Shown here one piece after another: positions 37,301-59,000 of a stretch of DNA of 64,000 nt. Source of the DNA: Nansenia antarctica (lineage: Eukaryota > Chordata > Actinopteri > Argentiniformes > Microstomatidae); the NCBI GenBank assembly GCA_963989245.1, contig OZ022339.1, positions 44,077,344-44,141,343 on the forward strand, read 5' to 3'. How positions within the stretch are numbered: the first letter of the stretch is position 1; every line of letters begins with the position of its first letter. The notes beneath the pieces were generated by a model. The model did no database searches. It was not told the DNA's origin and saw nothing but the letters and a program-made list of their open reading frames with translations. Position numbers and translations under genes: made by a program.

Positions 37301-38169
37301 CAGGAGGGTACCCTGACCCTGTGGATGCCAGGACAGGTGCAGGTCAGTGCTGATCTAGGCCTGGAATCAGTCCTGAGTTCCTCCCTTCAAAATGATTTTC
37401 AAGAAAAGAGACAGTTTCCTGAGCTACACCCTGTTGTTACAAAGCAGGAGAAGGCCTCACTTTTTAATTCCCCTGTGACTGGAGCCTGGAGCCAGGGGCT
37501 CAAAGGTCCAGGAAGTGATCATCCAGTGAAAGGAATTGATTTTGTGACTGACACCTGGTCAATGCCTCAATATCTACAGAGAGCTGATCTCTTTGAAGAA
37601 TCCCAAAGAAATCTGTGGGGCGGTAAATCCAGGAGACCTCAGACCAGTGCTCCCTCTTACAGGATGGGGTTCCTGGGGTACAATGAACTGCCACTGGATT
37701 ACATGCTCAATGAGCTGGACCTGCATGGGGATGTTTTGAACCGTGAGATTAGCGAGATGGGTCTGTCTCAAAAAACTATAGTCCACAAACCAAAAGCGGG
37801 AACTGCTGATGGCTCCCGGTCAGTTGTCCGCTCCAAGCTGCAGGTGTCCCAAGCCATGGACGGGTCTCAGACCATGAGTTATGAGGAAGAGGTGATGAGG
37901 CCCAGAGATAGGGAGGGAGAGATGGGGCCCAGAGATGAGGCCCAGCAGATGGGGAGGCTGGGGACAGGCAAGAGGAGTTTGGTGTCATCACTCCATGATC
38001 TGCTGAGGTAATGGCTGTGGTTCTGGCTGGACATTTTGATTTGGAGCCCTATTCAGATAATATATTACAAATGGAATATTCATTAATTTGGTTCAACATT
38101 TTCCCTGATTTCAATTTCATTAACATGTGTTTCTCTTCTCTCTTTAGGCGGCTGGACATGGCAGAGTAG
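34315..38169 (+). CDS. ZP3-like zona pellucida domain protein
   Basis: Nine coding exons (34315-34716, 34804-34916, 35008-35084, 35160-35331, 35411-35501, 35574-35659, 36824-36876, 37014-38007, 38148-38169) give about 669 residues. A hydrophobic signal peptide (MLVVCIIIGTFLPVIS) precedes ZP-N (VKCNGTSLTLHVDKIF, LVFNYQVSHCGTHRV). Next come the end of ZP-N (YTWWLAPFTVPISC) and a ZP-C half (HLFIQSCFASASPDP, VYLHCSLVISD). WEELSGDAQVCSCC is the ZP3-class ending. Such proteins polymerise into the fish egg envelope. The exon at 37014-38007 adds a hydrophilic tail of about 331 residues, much longer than usual. No clear furin site or C-terminal membrane helix is seen. The donor at 36877 (GTAAAG) is chosen only because it keeps the frame; it replaces a usually conserved Cys. 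I cannot assign a fish-specific ZP symbol. Confidence 0.82.
35698..36786. mobile_element. Non-autonomous DNA transposon in ZP3-like intron 6
   Basis: The left end is GCTGTGTTCGGAATGGCAAT with ACTATTCATACTA. The right end, inverted, is GGCCATTTCAAACACAGC with TAGTATGC motifs. The roughly 1.09-kb element fills almost the whole intron between 35659 and 36824. No transposase frame is present. The end sequence is common in fish DNA elements; the superfamily was not determined. Confidence 0.65.
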
Positions 38170-38198
38170 TTTAAAGGAAAAGTGATGCTTTTTTATCA

Positions 38199-38204
38199 AA
38201 TAAA
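38199..38204 (+). terminator. ZP3-like gene poly(A) signal
   Basis: AATAAA lies only 30 bases past the stop codon, giving a very short 3' UTR, as is usual for ZP genes. Confidence 0.75.
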
Positions 38205-38209
38205 GTCTG

Positions 38210-39300
38210 TGCACTCTAAATTTTCTGTCACTTATTTTATTGCAATGTACATTTTATGACCTGTCAAACCTGACCATAGTTTCTGAACCTTCAGGCCTTG
38301 TTAACTGCACGTTTACATTTTTCTAATGGTTTGATCCTATAAAATTAAGCAATCTAGTGATGTTACGCTCCACGCAGAGGTCAAAACATCTATGTGATGG
38401 CGTTCCATGCATACCCCATGCAATTTGCACATAGCCTACATTAAAATAAATGTTGGCTGTTCATGTACACGAGCAACAATTTTATTGTTCACATAAGCAC
38501 ATCTCTGTCTAGTTCCCACGATATAGCCTTGTTTTGCACTCTTTCCCTGTTCCACGAGCACTTCCCAACACTGTGGCCCCTGTTATATTGTATATTGACC
38601 ATCTATATCTGCCCCAATTGTCACACAGCCATGTCCCACACATGCCTAAATGTCGTTCAGATTTTTATCTTTACATATTAGAAATGTACACAACATTCAC
38701 ATTTATTTGTCGTCATTCATGCCAATCAGAATGACATAATATTGACTACAGACACATTTATGACAGGTCATCAATTCAAATTAGCTAAACTTTCTACTAG
38801 GCTGCAGTCTACTAGACACACGAACATTTAACACCGTATATATGGCCACATACACATCGACACAATTTGTCACAGCACCTTTATTGAACAAGACATCACA
38901 GATGACGGTGGGCTTATTGTATTTTGCCCCAAATTCCTGATTTGTCAATCAGTCGATACAGCAGCTATAGCCTACTATGAATTGACCAGCAGATGGCATT
39001 ATGGAGCTGCTGTATCGAATGCATCGATAGATCGACACTTTTTCCGACACAATTGTGTTGAATGTGTCAATGCGTCGGAAAGCCTCGTTTCCCCCAGCAA
39101 AAATTACACACTGTTATTCCAAAGCCTCACATCGATAGTCATGATGATCAGACATTACTCGAAATGTGTGCGCCCCCCACCACCTTCCTCATCACCCCCG
39201 TGTAGTCACACCCAGATGTCGCTGTAGGGATCTTAGTTGAGTAGTTGTGACAGTAGCTTAGCCCGCATGCTCAGTATTTTGAAAGTTTGACCCTGTCTAG
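38210..39300. other. Intergenic ZP3-like to pabpc4
   Basis: I see no coding exon. At 38950-39070 there are short inverted repeats (CGATACAGCAGCT against AGCTGCTGTATCG, and TTTTTCCGACACA with GCGTCGGAAAG) that suggest an old DNA-element fragment. Confidence 0.4.
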
Positions 39301-39323
39301 TATTTCCTCTGCACTGCACTGTC

Positions 39324-39363
39324 TATAAAGTGCCCATGCTTTTCCCACGCCGTCTCTTTCCCC
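39324..39363 (+). promoter_or_regulatory. pabpc4 TATA box and 5'TOP-like start
   Basis: TATAAAG at 39324-39330 is followed about 30 bp later by a C-led pyrimidine tract, CTCTTTCCCC (39354-39363). A C followed by a pyrimidine run at the cap site is the 5'TOP motif of mRNAs controlled by mTOR/LARP1, and PABPC mRNAs are known members. The start site itself is inferred from spacing. Confidence 0.55.
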
Positions 39364-39410
39364 GGCCACAAAACCACCGTGAGTGTCTAACTCACTGTTA
39401 TTCAACAACT

Positions 39411-39518
39411 TAAAAAAGAAAAAAATCTATAAAAAAATATAAAATACAAAAACCTGAATAAAAATAACTACCGTAATATTCTAAATAAAAAAAAATCTTC
39501 AAAAAAAATCGCAAAACC
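39411..39518 (+). promoter_or_regulatory. A-rich 5' UTR autoregulatory tract of pabpc4
   Basis: Between the presumed start and the ATG is a tract of repeated oligo(A) runs broken by short U/C spacers (for example AAAAAAATATAAAATACAAAA). PABPC1 mRNA carries the same kind of tract, to which PABP binds to repress its own translation. This copy is placed and composed as expected, so the same feedback is likely here. Confidence 0.65.
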
Positions 39519-39824
39519 TTTTTTTCTTTTTCTTCTTTTAACTAAAATAACAGGAGGCCTCGGGCTTAACCCGACGTTAAAGGCAGGATTATATACTTCG
39601 GAAGACGCCCAATTCTCTGCTTTTCAGGTTGTCACTTCGTTCCTTTCTATTCAGCGAGTTGTGGAAAACTTCTGTAAATCGGAACAGGTCAGTGTCTGTC
39701 AATAGACTTTCTTTATACGTGTCGTTTACGCACTAATTCGGCCCAGGTGTACAATTCGTAGTAATAATATCCGTGGCTATTCTGTGGGAGGAATTGCGTT
39801 CATCCATTCTGTGAAATTCGAGTT

Positions 39825-50905
<11,081 letters not shown>

Positions 50906-51457
50906 CAAGTAAGAGAGATGATTAGATTCATATGAAGACTTTATAGCATGCCTGCTAGAGAACTGCCTGCAGTTGTACGATTTTATTTTCTGCATGCAAT
51001 ATTGATGAAAGTGCTGAATAGAAGTCTGAAATGGCAAATAATTAAATGTTTTTGTTTGTTTGTTTGTTTTCCAGGGTGCAGAGAACTGAGCAGAGACGGG
51101 GAGGGATCACTAGACTGCCTGGGTCATCTCTACAACATTATGCAAGAAAAAGAATCCTGAAAAAAAGAAAAGAAAAATGAATTCAAAAGCATACTTGAAC
51201 ATTTTGAAAAATATTACAGTACTTAATTTTTCTAGTTCTGTAATAATTTTAAACTGAACACCAAAAGCGAAAAAAGCAAATGAGGGAATTGTTTCAGTTC
51301 AAGGCCCTTCATGTTGTGGTCATGGACAGACCCTTTTTCTAGAAGGAAAATGAGTTTTGCTCTATTTCTTTGTTTGAAAGTTTTGTGTTTGATGATTTGA
51401 TTTGATCTATTGGATTCCTCCATCCCATCATGTTATCATGGGTGGTGTGGTATTCTC

Positions 51458-51463
51458 AATAAA
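51458..51463 (+). terminator. pabpc4 poly(A) signal
   Basis: AATAAA ends the presumed last (untranslated) exon that starts near 51075 after TTTTCCAG. The 3' UTR is about 400 bases once spliced. Confidence 0.7.
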
Positions 51464-51469
51464 GGGATG

Positions 51470-52605
51470 AAAATATCAAGTTTACCATATTATTTATATT
51501 CATTTTGCAAAACAATAAGACTATTGTACATGATTGTCAACGTACCTGCGAGGTTCCATTGCTGGAGCTAAGTGAAGTATTGTAGTTTGCACCAAGATCA
51601 ATGAAATATTAACCTACATGAATAGCTGCAAGAAAACTCAAACTGTCTGATATCACTGGCTCTGCTGGGCCTCCCTTTCGGGCCTCCCTTCCTCTGCACA
51701 ACTACTCTATGGCAAATGTTGTAAGGCCTACCATGATAGAAGTATCATTTGGGATTAGTGAATTTAGGACAGACATTACAGTCATACAGCTTCAACAACA
51801 GTGACTGTGGCAAAAAAGTAATTATTCTGATGAGTTCTGTCTGTATCCAGAGAACCTATCAACGTTTGTAGTGATGAATCATACCTGTCAATATTGGGAT
51901 TTGAAAATAAGGGACATTTTCCAGCCCCGTCCTGGGCCGTCCCACCACCCCCATATTTAAACGGGAGCACAGCGGGAAAGAAAGGGAAAATATGTGAGAA
52001 TCCCAGTAAAAACAGGAGGGTTGACAGGTATGGGCTGGAGAAATGCAAGGACCATTCATAACATCAAAATGATCGTTTTAACCATACTTTGAAGCTATAT
52101 GTCTCATGTAAAACAGTTTCTGGGTGATTGTGGACAGTATTGAACACTTTGTGTGGACATCAGACAAGAAGACATGCATAAAAACATTATTTAACATGGG
52201 CGTCAAGGGGAAATTGTGGCATCACCAGTTTCAGTATTTTTCAATACTTTCCACCACTTGGATTTCTTTTGATATGTTATGAAGGACATATCCATGAGAC
52301 TAGGACAGTTGAAAGAGTTTCTGTTGCAATTTGTCTGAGGTCATATTGTATAATGCCTGTACTATCAACCCACTTCTGTTCTCTCTCCATCTGTCCTCTT
52401 TTCACTCTGTGTCTTGTCTTGCTGTCTGTGTTTTGTCTGTTTCTGACTGTGACATGGCTGTTACTGTCTTCATTGTCTGCGTGTTTGTACTGTCTGTGTC
52501 TCTCTCCATGATCTACTCTTCTGTTTGCATGGCTCCCTTGTAAAAGAGACCTTGGTCACAGCTCCCCAGGCTAGACAGTAAAAAAAAGTACATACATACA
52601 TGAAA

Positions 52606-52642
<37 letters not shown>

Positions 52643-52774
52643 CACACACAGACACACGCGCACATGCACACAAAGACACACGCACACACGCACACACACA
52701 CATGTCCAGACACGATATCCAAACCCAGAAGCAAAGGGGAAAACAAAAGTAGTGAAAAAGATATATAAGTCAGA
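51470..52774. other. Gap between convergent genes
   Basis: No coding exon is seen between the end of pabpc4 and the SINE at 52789, apart from low-complexity CA sequence. Confidence 0.5.
52605..52705. repeat. CA-rich microsatellite
   Basis: (CA)n with interruptions, in the gap between pabpc4 and the chimeric gene. Confidence 0.9.
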
Positions 52775-52788
52775 AAATATGCAACCGT

Positions 52789-52996
52789 GGCCTGTGGTGG
52801 TCCAGTGGTCTGGCACCGCTGTCTACAGTGCACACATGTGCCCATGTTGGCATGGGTTCGAGTCTGGCCCATGCCCTGCTGACATGTCCTCTCTCCTTAC
52901 TTTCCTGTCTGTCTTTACTATATCTGTCCAATAAAATGAAATGTGAGTGGGACAACCCAACTCAGAAAAAATGACTTAAAATGTTATTTATTTTTT
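52789..52996 (+). mobile_element. tRNA-derived SINE with 14-bp target-site duplication
   Basis: An A box TGGTCCAGTGG (52799-52809) and a B box GGTTCGAGTCT (52856-52866) form a tRNA-like head. A body of about 130 bp and an A/T-rich tail follow. AAAATATGCAACCG flanks the element on both sides (52775-52788 and 52997-53010), an exact 14-bp duplication as made by LINE machinery. Confidence 0.88.
52987..52992 (-). terminator. Candidate poly(A) signal of the chimeric gene
   Basis: On the minus strand this reads AATAAA, 106 bases after the chimeric gene's stop codon. It lies in the tail of the SINE, so the SINE may have supplied the signal. Confidence 0.45.
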
Positions 52997-53097
52997 AAAA
53001 TATGCAACCGCCTTGAACCGACCTGAAAATGTGTGCGTAAAATGACACCAGGACACCGGACGTCCCGCTACAGGTTAACTCTGGCACATCTGAGCTC

Positions 53098-56000
53098 TTA
53101 TGGTCTCTGAGCTCCAGAATGGCGTGGCGTGGGCGCTGGCCGTCCTCTGTATGCACTGGCTGGTGGTGAGGGCCTGGCTCGCCCTGTGCTGGCTGGTGGT
53201 GAGGGCCTTGCTCTCTCCCTGCCATTGTCCAGAGCCACTAACAGCGGCTTGGTGGCCACGATGCGGCCATTCATGCCAGCCATGGCCTTGGTGGCCGCCT
53301 CAGGGGAGGAGAAGCACACAAAGCCATAGCCCTGGCTGCGTCCACCCTCCGTCGCCACCTTGGCACTGGTGATTGTTCCGAAGGGGGCGAACACCTTGCG
53401 CAGGGCCTCGTCATCCATGCTGTCGTCCAGGTTCTTCACATACAGATTTACACCCTGGTAGAGAGAGACCCTGTTTAGTGAGATGATTTTTCAACCCCTC
53501 AAATACATAGACAATAATTACAAAGTACATCAACTTCTATGTTAGTATTAATGAATTCACAAACCTTGTATGTGGTCGTACGGTCCAGCTTCTCGCTGTC
53601 AAACTGGCGCTTCAACTCAGTCTGGCGCTCTCCTCTCTTCTGGGCGCGGCCCACATAGACCCGCCTCCCATTGACTGTTTTACCATTCATGTCGTCAACG
53701 GCCTGAATAATTACAAAGTACATCAACTTCTATGTTAGTATTAATAAAAACTAAATGAGAGTTTTATTTTCTTTATCCCCCATTTGGTGTTTGAACAGAG
53801 AACTTTTTTTTTTAGCCCTAAACACCCACCCAGCCCAAACTCTCAAGTGAGAGACAAAACAAATTGAAAAAATAAAATAAATAAATAAATAAAAGACAAG
53901 CACAAAAACGTAATGTATAATTTAAGTAAATTAAATAATTATAATAAATTTAAAAACACATAGAAAATGAAATGAAATTAAACAGGGAGAAAAGTACAAA
54001 AGAACAGATACACTGGGTGCTCAACTCAAACAATAAACAAATTAATCAATTGGGATCCAGAGAGGAAAGAGTATTTACATAAGAAATGATAGGTTGCCAT
54101 CTTTTATAGAAATTCGCTATCGAGCCTCTTAATGAATATTTCACCTTTTCTAGTGACAAAAATTAGATCAAGTCGTTTAGCCAGGTCGTAGCAGAAGGTG
54201 GAGTTGGACTTTGCGGGATGCTTACCTTGACCACATTGGCATATGAAGCCTTGGGTTGGTCGTCCCCGGAGGCAGCCACGGCCGTCCCCGGAGATAGCCA
54301 CGGCCATTCCTCAGAGGTGGCCTCGGGTTCTACCTGGACCTCTAGGAGGGGGGCTGCTCCCTGGACCTGGTTGTCCTCGGGGGCGGCCATGATGGGGGCA
54401 ACCGTGGCCACAGAGGCATTGGTGGCCTCGTCACCCGAGCAGACCTGCTGCAGGAGCAGAACAGAGGAAGTGTGGCATCATTCATGGTATATTCAAGAAT
54501 ATACAAATGCAAATTATACACTTGACTTAATAAAAACTAAATGAGAGTTTTATTTTCTTTATCCCCCATTTGGTGTTTGAACAGAGAACTTTTTTTTTTT
54601 TGGCCTTAACACCCACCCAGCCCAAACTCTCAAGTGAGAGACAAAACAAATTGAAAAAATAAAATAAATAAATAAATAAAAGACAAGCACAAAAACGTAA
54701 TGTATAATTTAAGTAAATTAAATAATTATAATAAATTAAAAAACACAGAAAATGAAATGAAATTAAACAGGGAGAAAAGTACAAAAGAACAGATACACTG
54801 GGTGCTCAACTCAAACAATAAACAAATTAATCAATTGGGATCCAGAGAGGAAAGAGTATTTACATAAGAAATGATAGGTTGCCATCTTTTATAGAAATTC
54901 GCTATCGAGCCTCTTAATGAATATTTCACCTTTTCTAGTGACAAAAACTAGATCAAGTCGTTTAGCCAGGTCGTAGCAGAAGGTGGAGTTGGACTTTGCG
55001 GGATGCTTACCTTGACCACATTGGCATATGAAGCCTTGGGTTGGTCGTCCCCGGAGGCAGCCACGGCCGTCCCCGGAGATAGCCACGGCCATTCCTCAGA
55101 GGTGGCCTCGGGTTCTACCTGGACCTCTAGGAGGGGGGCTGCTCCCTGGACCTGGTTGTCCTCGGGGGCGGCCATGATGGGGGCAACCGTGGCCACAGAG
55201 GCATTGGTGGCCTCGTCACCCGAGCAGACCTGCTGCAGGAGCAGAACAGAGGAGGTGTGGCATCATTCATGGTATATTCAAGAATATACAAATGCAAATT
55301 ATACACTTGACTTAATAAATTCACAAACCTTGTATGTGGTCGTACGGTCCAGCTTCTTGCTGTCAAACTGGCGCTTCAGCTCAGTCTGGCGCTCTCCTCT
55401 CTTCTGGGCGCGGCCCACATAGACCCGCCTCCCATTGACTGTTTTACCATTCATGTCGTCAACGGCCTTCTGGGCGTCCTCGTGCCTTTGGAAGTCGACA
55501 AAGCCGAAACCTTTGGACTTCCCGCTGTCATCAGTCATGACCTTGACTCTCAGGGTCGGGCCATATTTCTCGAACCTCTTCGCCAGCCTGCGGTTGTCCA
55601 TGTCCTCTCCAAAGTTCTTGATGTAGACGTTAGTGAACTTTTCAACAAAAACGTCCTTGTCATTGAGCGTGCCGTTCATGAGGTGGGGGGCAGCACAGGT
55701 CTGGGCCTTGGGGATGCAGAATGGCAGAGCTGCAGGCTGGTTGGGGTTGATGACTGGGTTGGGCACGGCGTCAATGCTGTCCATCCTCTGCATGCACTGG
55801 CTGGAGGTGAGGGCCTGGCTGGGGGTGAGGGCCTGGCTGGAGGTGAGGGCCTGGCTGGTGGTGAGGGCCTGACTGGTGGTGAGGGCCTGGCTGCTGCGGA
55901 GAGAGGAAATGTCCTGCTCCAGCCTTGACTGTACAGCTAGGAGGTCCAGTTTTGTCTGTAAGTCCTGTACTTCTTTAGAGAGGGCATCCTTAGCAGAGGT

Positions 56001-59000
56001 CAGTGTATTTTGCTCATTGGCTTTAGCCTGCAGCTGAGATTCAAGAAGCTTCTTTGCCTCTGCAGATGATTCTGCCTGGCCTTTGAGCTCCTTAACCTGC
56101 AGAAGTAGATCATCTTTGCCCTTCTGCAGGAGCTGTAGGCTCTTGTGAAGCTCAGCTTCAGCATTCTTCAGGCTTGTGTTTTTGACCTGTGCCTCCTGAA
56201 CAACAGCTCTCAGATTCTCCACCTCTTTGGACAGTTCAGCAGAAAGAGACTGAGGGAAAAAGTTGAAAGAAAAAGGGGAAAGGTTAAGTGAACACAACCA
56301 AAAATGAGGTAAAGCAAATGAACAAAAGTAATAAAATGCAACTGGAAGGGTTAAGCTGGTGCAAGCATAAACATTATGGGGAAAAAGATACCACAGCAGA
56401 CACCACCCTGAACTTACAACAAATACATTGAAAACAGGGGTACAGCAATCAAACATTTTCAATTGAGAGTATGGGTTTGTGTGTGAATTATAATTGTGAT
56501 GGCAACTCTTTTTAGGTCTATGTTAGTGATTTCTCAAGGACCAAAGTGTCTACTTTTCCATTACTTACATTTTGCATGTAAAACAGGATAAACACTGACT
56601 AAACCAGGAGAGCAGTTCATGGGTTGAAATATCAATTAGCCTTTTCATATGGCATAATGCATACTGCATCCAAAACACTATGCTAAATGATCAGAGCAGT
56701 TCCATTCAATCAATCAAGATTCTTAAGAAGTTGAGGTACAATTACAAAACAAACTCACAAGTCACACATACGTTTATCAAACTCCATCTATAAGAGCAAG
56801 GTGGTAAACTAAAACCACCACCAAGCATCAGTTTATAGTACCCCTGCTTTCAAAGTAGCCCATAAAAAAAAAACATAGCCACACAGAAAATGCTGAAATG
56901 AAGATGAATATTAGGACCATAATTTGCTGGTTGTTAATTGTAACATAAACATGAACATTTATGATTACTGCTAGGGCATTTGAAGGGACGAGCTGGGTTC
57001 CAACATTCATAAACATTTTCTCACACCCATCCTGACCAAAGGCACATTTTCTTACACACATCCAAAAATATATCTACACAGCCTACTGGACACTTACAAA
57101 GTGAAGTAAAGACCTGTTTGCAAAGGTCTACACCCCCCTTGCTGGGGCGCTCCTAAAATTAGCTAAAATGCAAACATTTATTCAACAATTTATTCAGATG
57201 AATTGAGTCCATCTGAGTGCAAGGATAATAGTTCATGTGATATCGGAATGAATATCATTGTCCTTGTAGGGTCCCCGATTTTAATAGAAAACAATTACAC
57301 ACTGTGTAGATTAGGATGTCACTACCAACTCAGCAAATTTCTCAACTTTCTCTTGACCCCTGATCAAGTGACAAGCACACCCATAACATGCTGCAGCTAC
57401 CACTATTCTTCACATGGGACAAGGTGCACCAGTGTGCTGGGTTTGCAATAAACGTAATGCTTTGTAGTAAAGCCAAAGAAACACATTTCTAGCATCACTT
57501 GAATTCATTGTTGCAAACACAATTATTGATTTGCATTTGAGCCACAGCGAGGGGGTCTTTTACAAACAGGTATTTTTTTTATTTTATTTTATAAATTACT
57601 ACTACAAATATTTAGAATTTGTATTTCTGTATTGCTGTCTAGATCAGTGAAACAAAGACAATAAAATCAGATTCCAGGCTCTGAGGCAACAAAATGTGAA
57701 CATCCTGTATGTCTATAGCCACTACATGTGGGAATCACAGTTTGCATTACAACAATCAAACATTACTTAACAGTAATTAGCAGCCGCGCGCCTGTTGAGA
57801 GCGCCTGTTGAGAGCGATTCAGTCTCGATTGCAGTGCGAACACAAACGACGAGGTTAATTGCAACATTGTAACATATTGTAACTAACTACGCCCTAAATC
57901 GTAACGAAATGTAGGTGTGGAAGCGGCCTAAATCTAGCTTCAATCTGCTTTTTTTCTGTTCTCCGGTCATAATAACTCGCGGCCCGCCACGAATAAATGC
58001 ATATAGAGGAAACACTGCATTGGTGGATATTTGGTACTAAAAGGCAGCACCTCCACAGAATCTGTGATTCTAATACACTGGAGACAAACAATATGATGCT
58101 ATGATAAGTTGGTGCTTACCTGGGCCTTCTCCTTATAAGATTGCAAGTCAGATACCAGCCTCTCCAGCTCCTGGGTTTTCTCCCTGGAGATGCTCAGTTC
58201 CTGCCTCGCCTTGTTAGCCTGACCCTGAAGCTCCTGTGCATGGCGCTCTGAGGCCTCAGACAGGCCCTTCTCCTGAGAGGCCTCAAGCTCCTTGGCCTGG
58301 GTCTCACACTGCTGCACATGCTTTTCCTACACAATGCATAAGAAGAGAGACATTTTAACTAATTACATCACCAATTGTTAGGAAAGGGACAGGGAGGGAG
58401 AGAATGATCAGGAAAAGGTCTGGTCAAGTCCCTATAATTTATGTGTTATAGGTTAATATGTGGCAGCACTCAAGAAAAGGCATTTCTAATAACATTCAAA
58501 GCCATTTCGGTAGTCTTCACCAACCTCTTATTGTCCCTGACTTTCAATGTTTTATCCAGATCATCACTCACCAGGTCAACAATTTTCTTCTGCAGGCTGT
58601 TTAGCTGACCCTGATGTTTGTCTGTGATCTCCTTCAGCTCCTGGTCCTTCCGGCCCAGTTCCTGCTGGTGTTGCTCTTCAGAACGTGCCATCCGTTCCTT
58701 CTCCTCTGCCAGTTGGGTCTGTAACTCCTCTAATTGCCTAGGAAAAGGAGGGGGAGAGGGGGATAACTAAACTACTACTACAAACTAGAGGCTCATTCTA
58801 TGGGACAGTTTTAAAGAATGATAGACTGAATATTGATCATATCGATGGCCGAAACGCACAACCTCCTATCTGCAAAATGTTCTGATTTGCGGTTTTCACT
58901 TTAAATTATAGGCCGATTTAAAGTTCTGCGTCGAATTTACGTGCGTAGCTTACGTAATCTACGTAAGGGGTCTCGCACTTTACACTTCTGCGTAGGCCGC

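Noticed and set aside
55003..55422. Plus-strand 139-residue frame (and its twin at 54218) opposite the duplicated exons
   Set aside because: It is the antisense of the GC-rich minus-strand spacer exons; splice sites and domain context support the minus strand.
53098..55466. Simple inverted duplication of neighbouring pabpc4
   Set aside because: RRM residues such as GRIVATKP, RHEDAQKAV and AVPNPVINP match PABPC1-type sequence better than the adjacent pabpc4, so a local inverted copy is unlikely.
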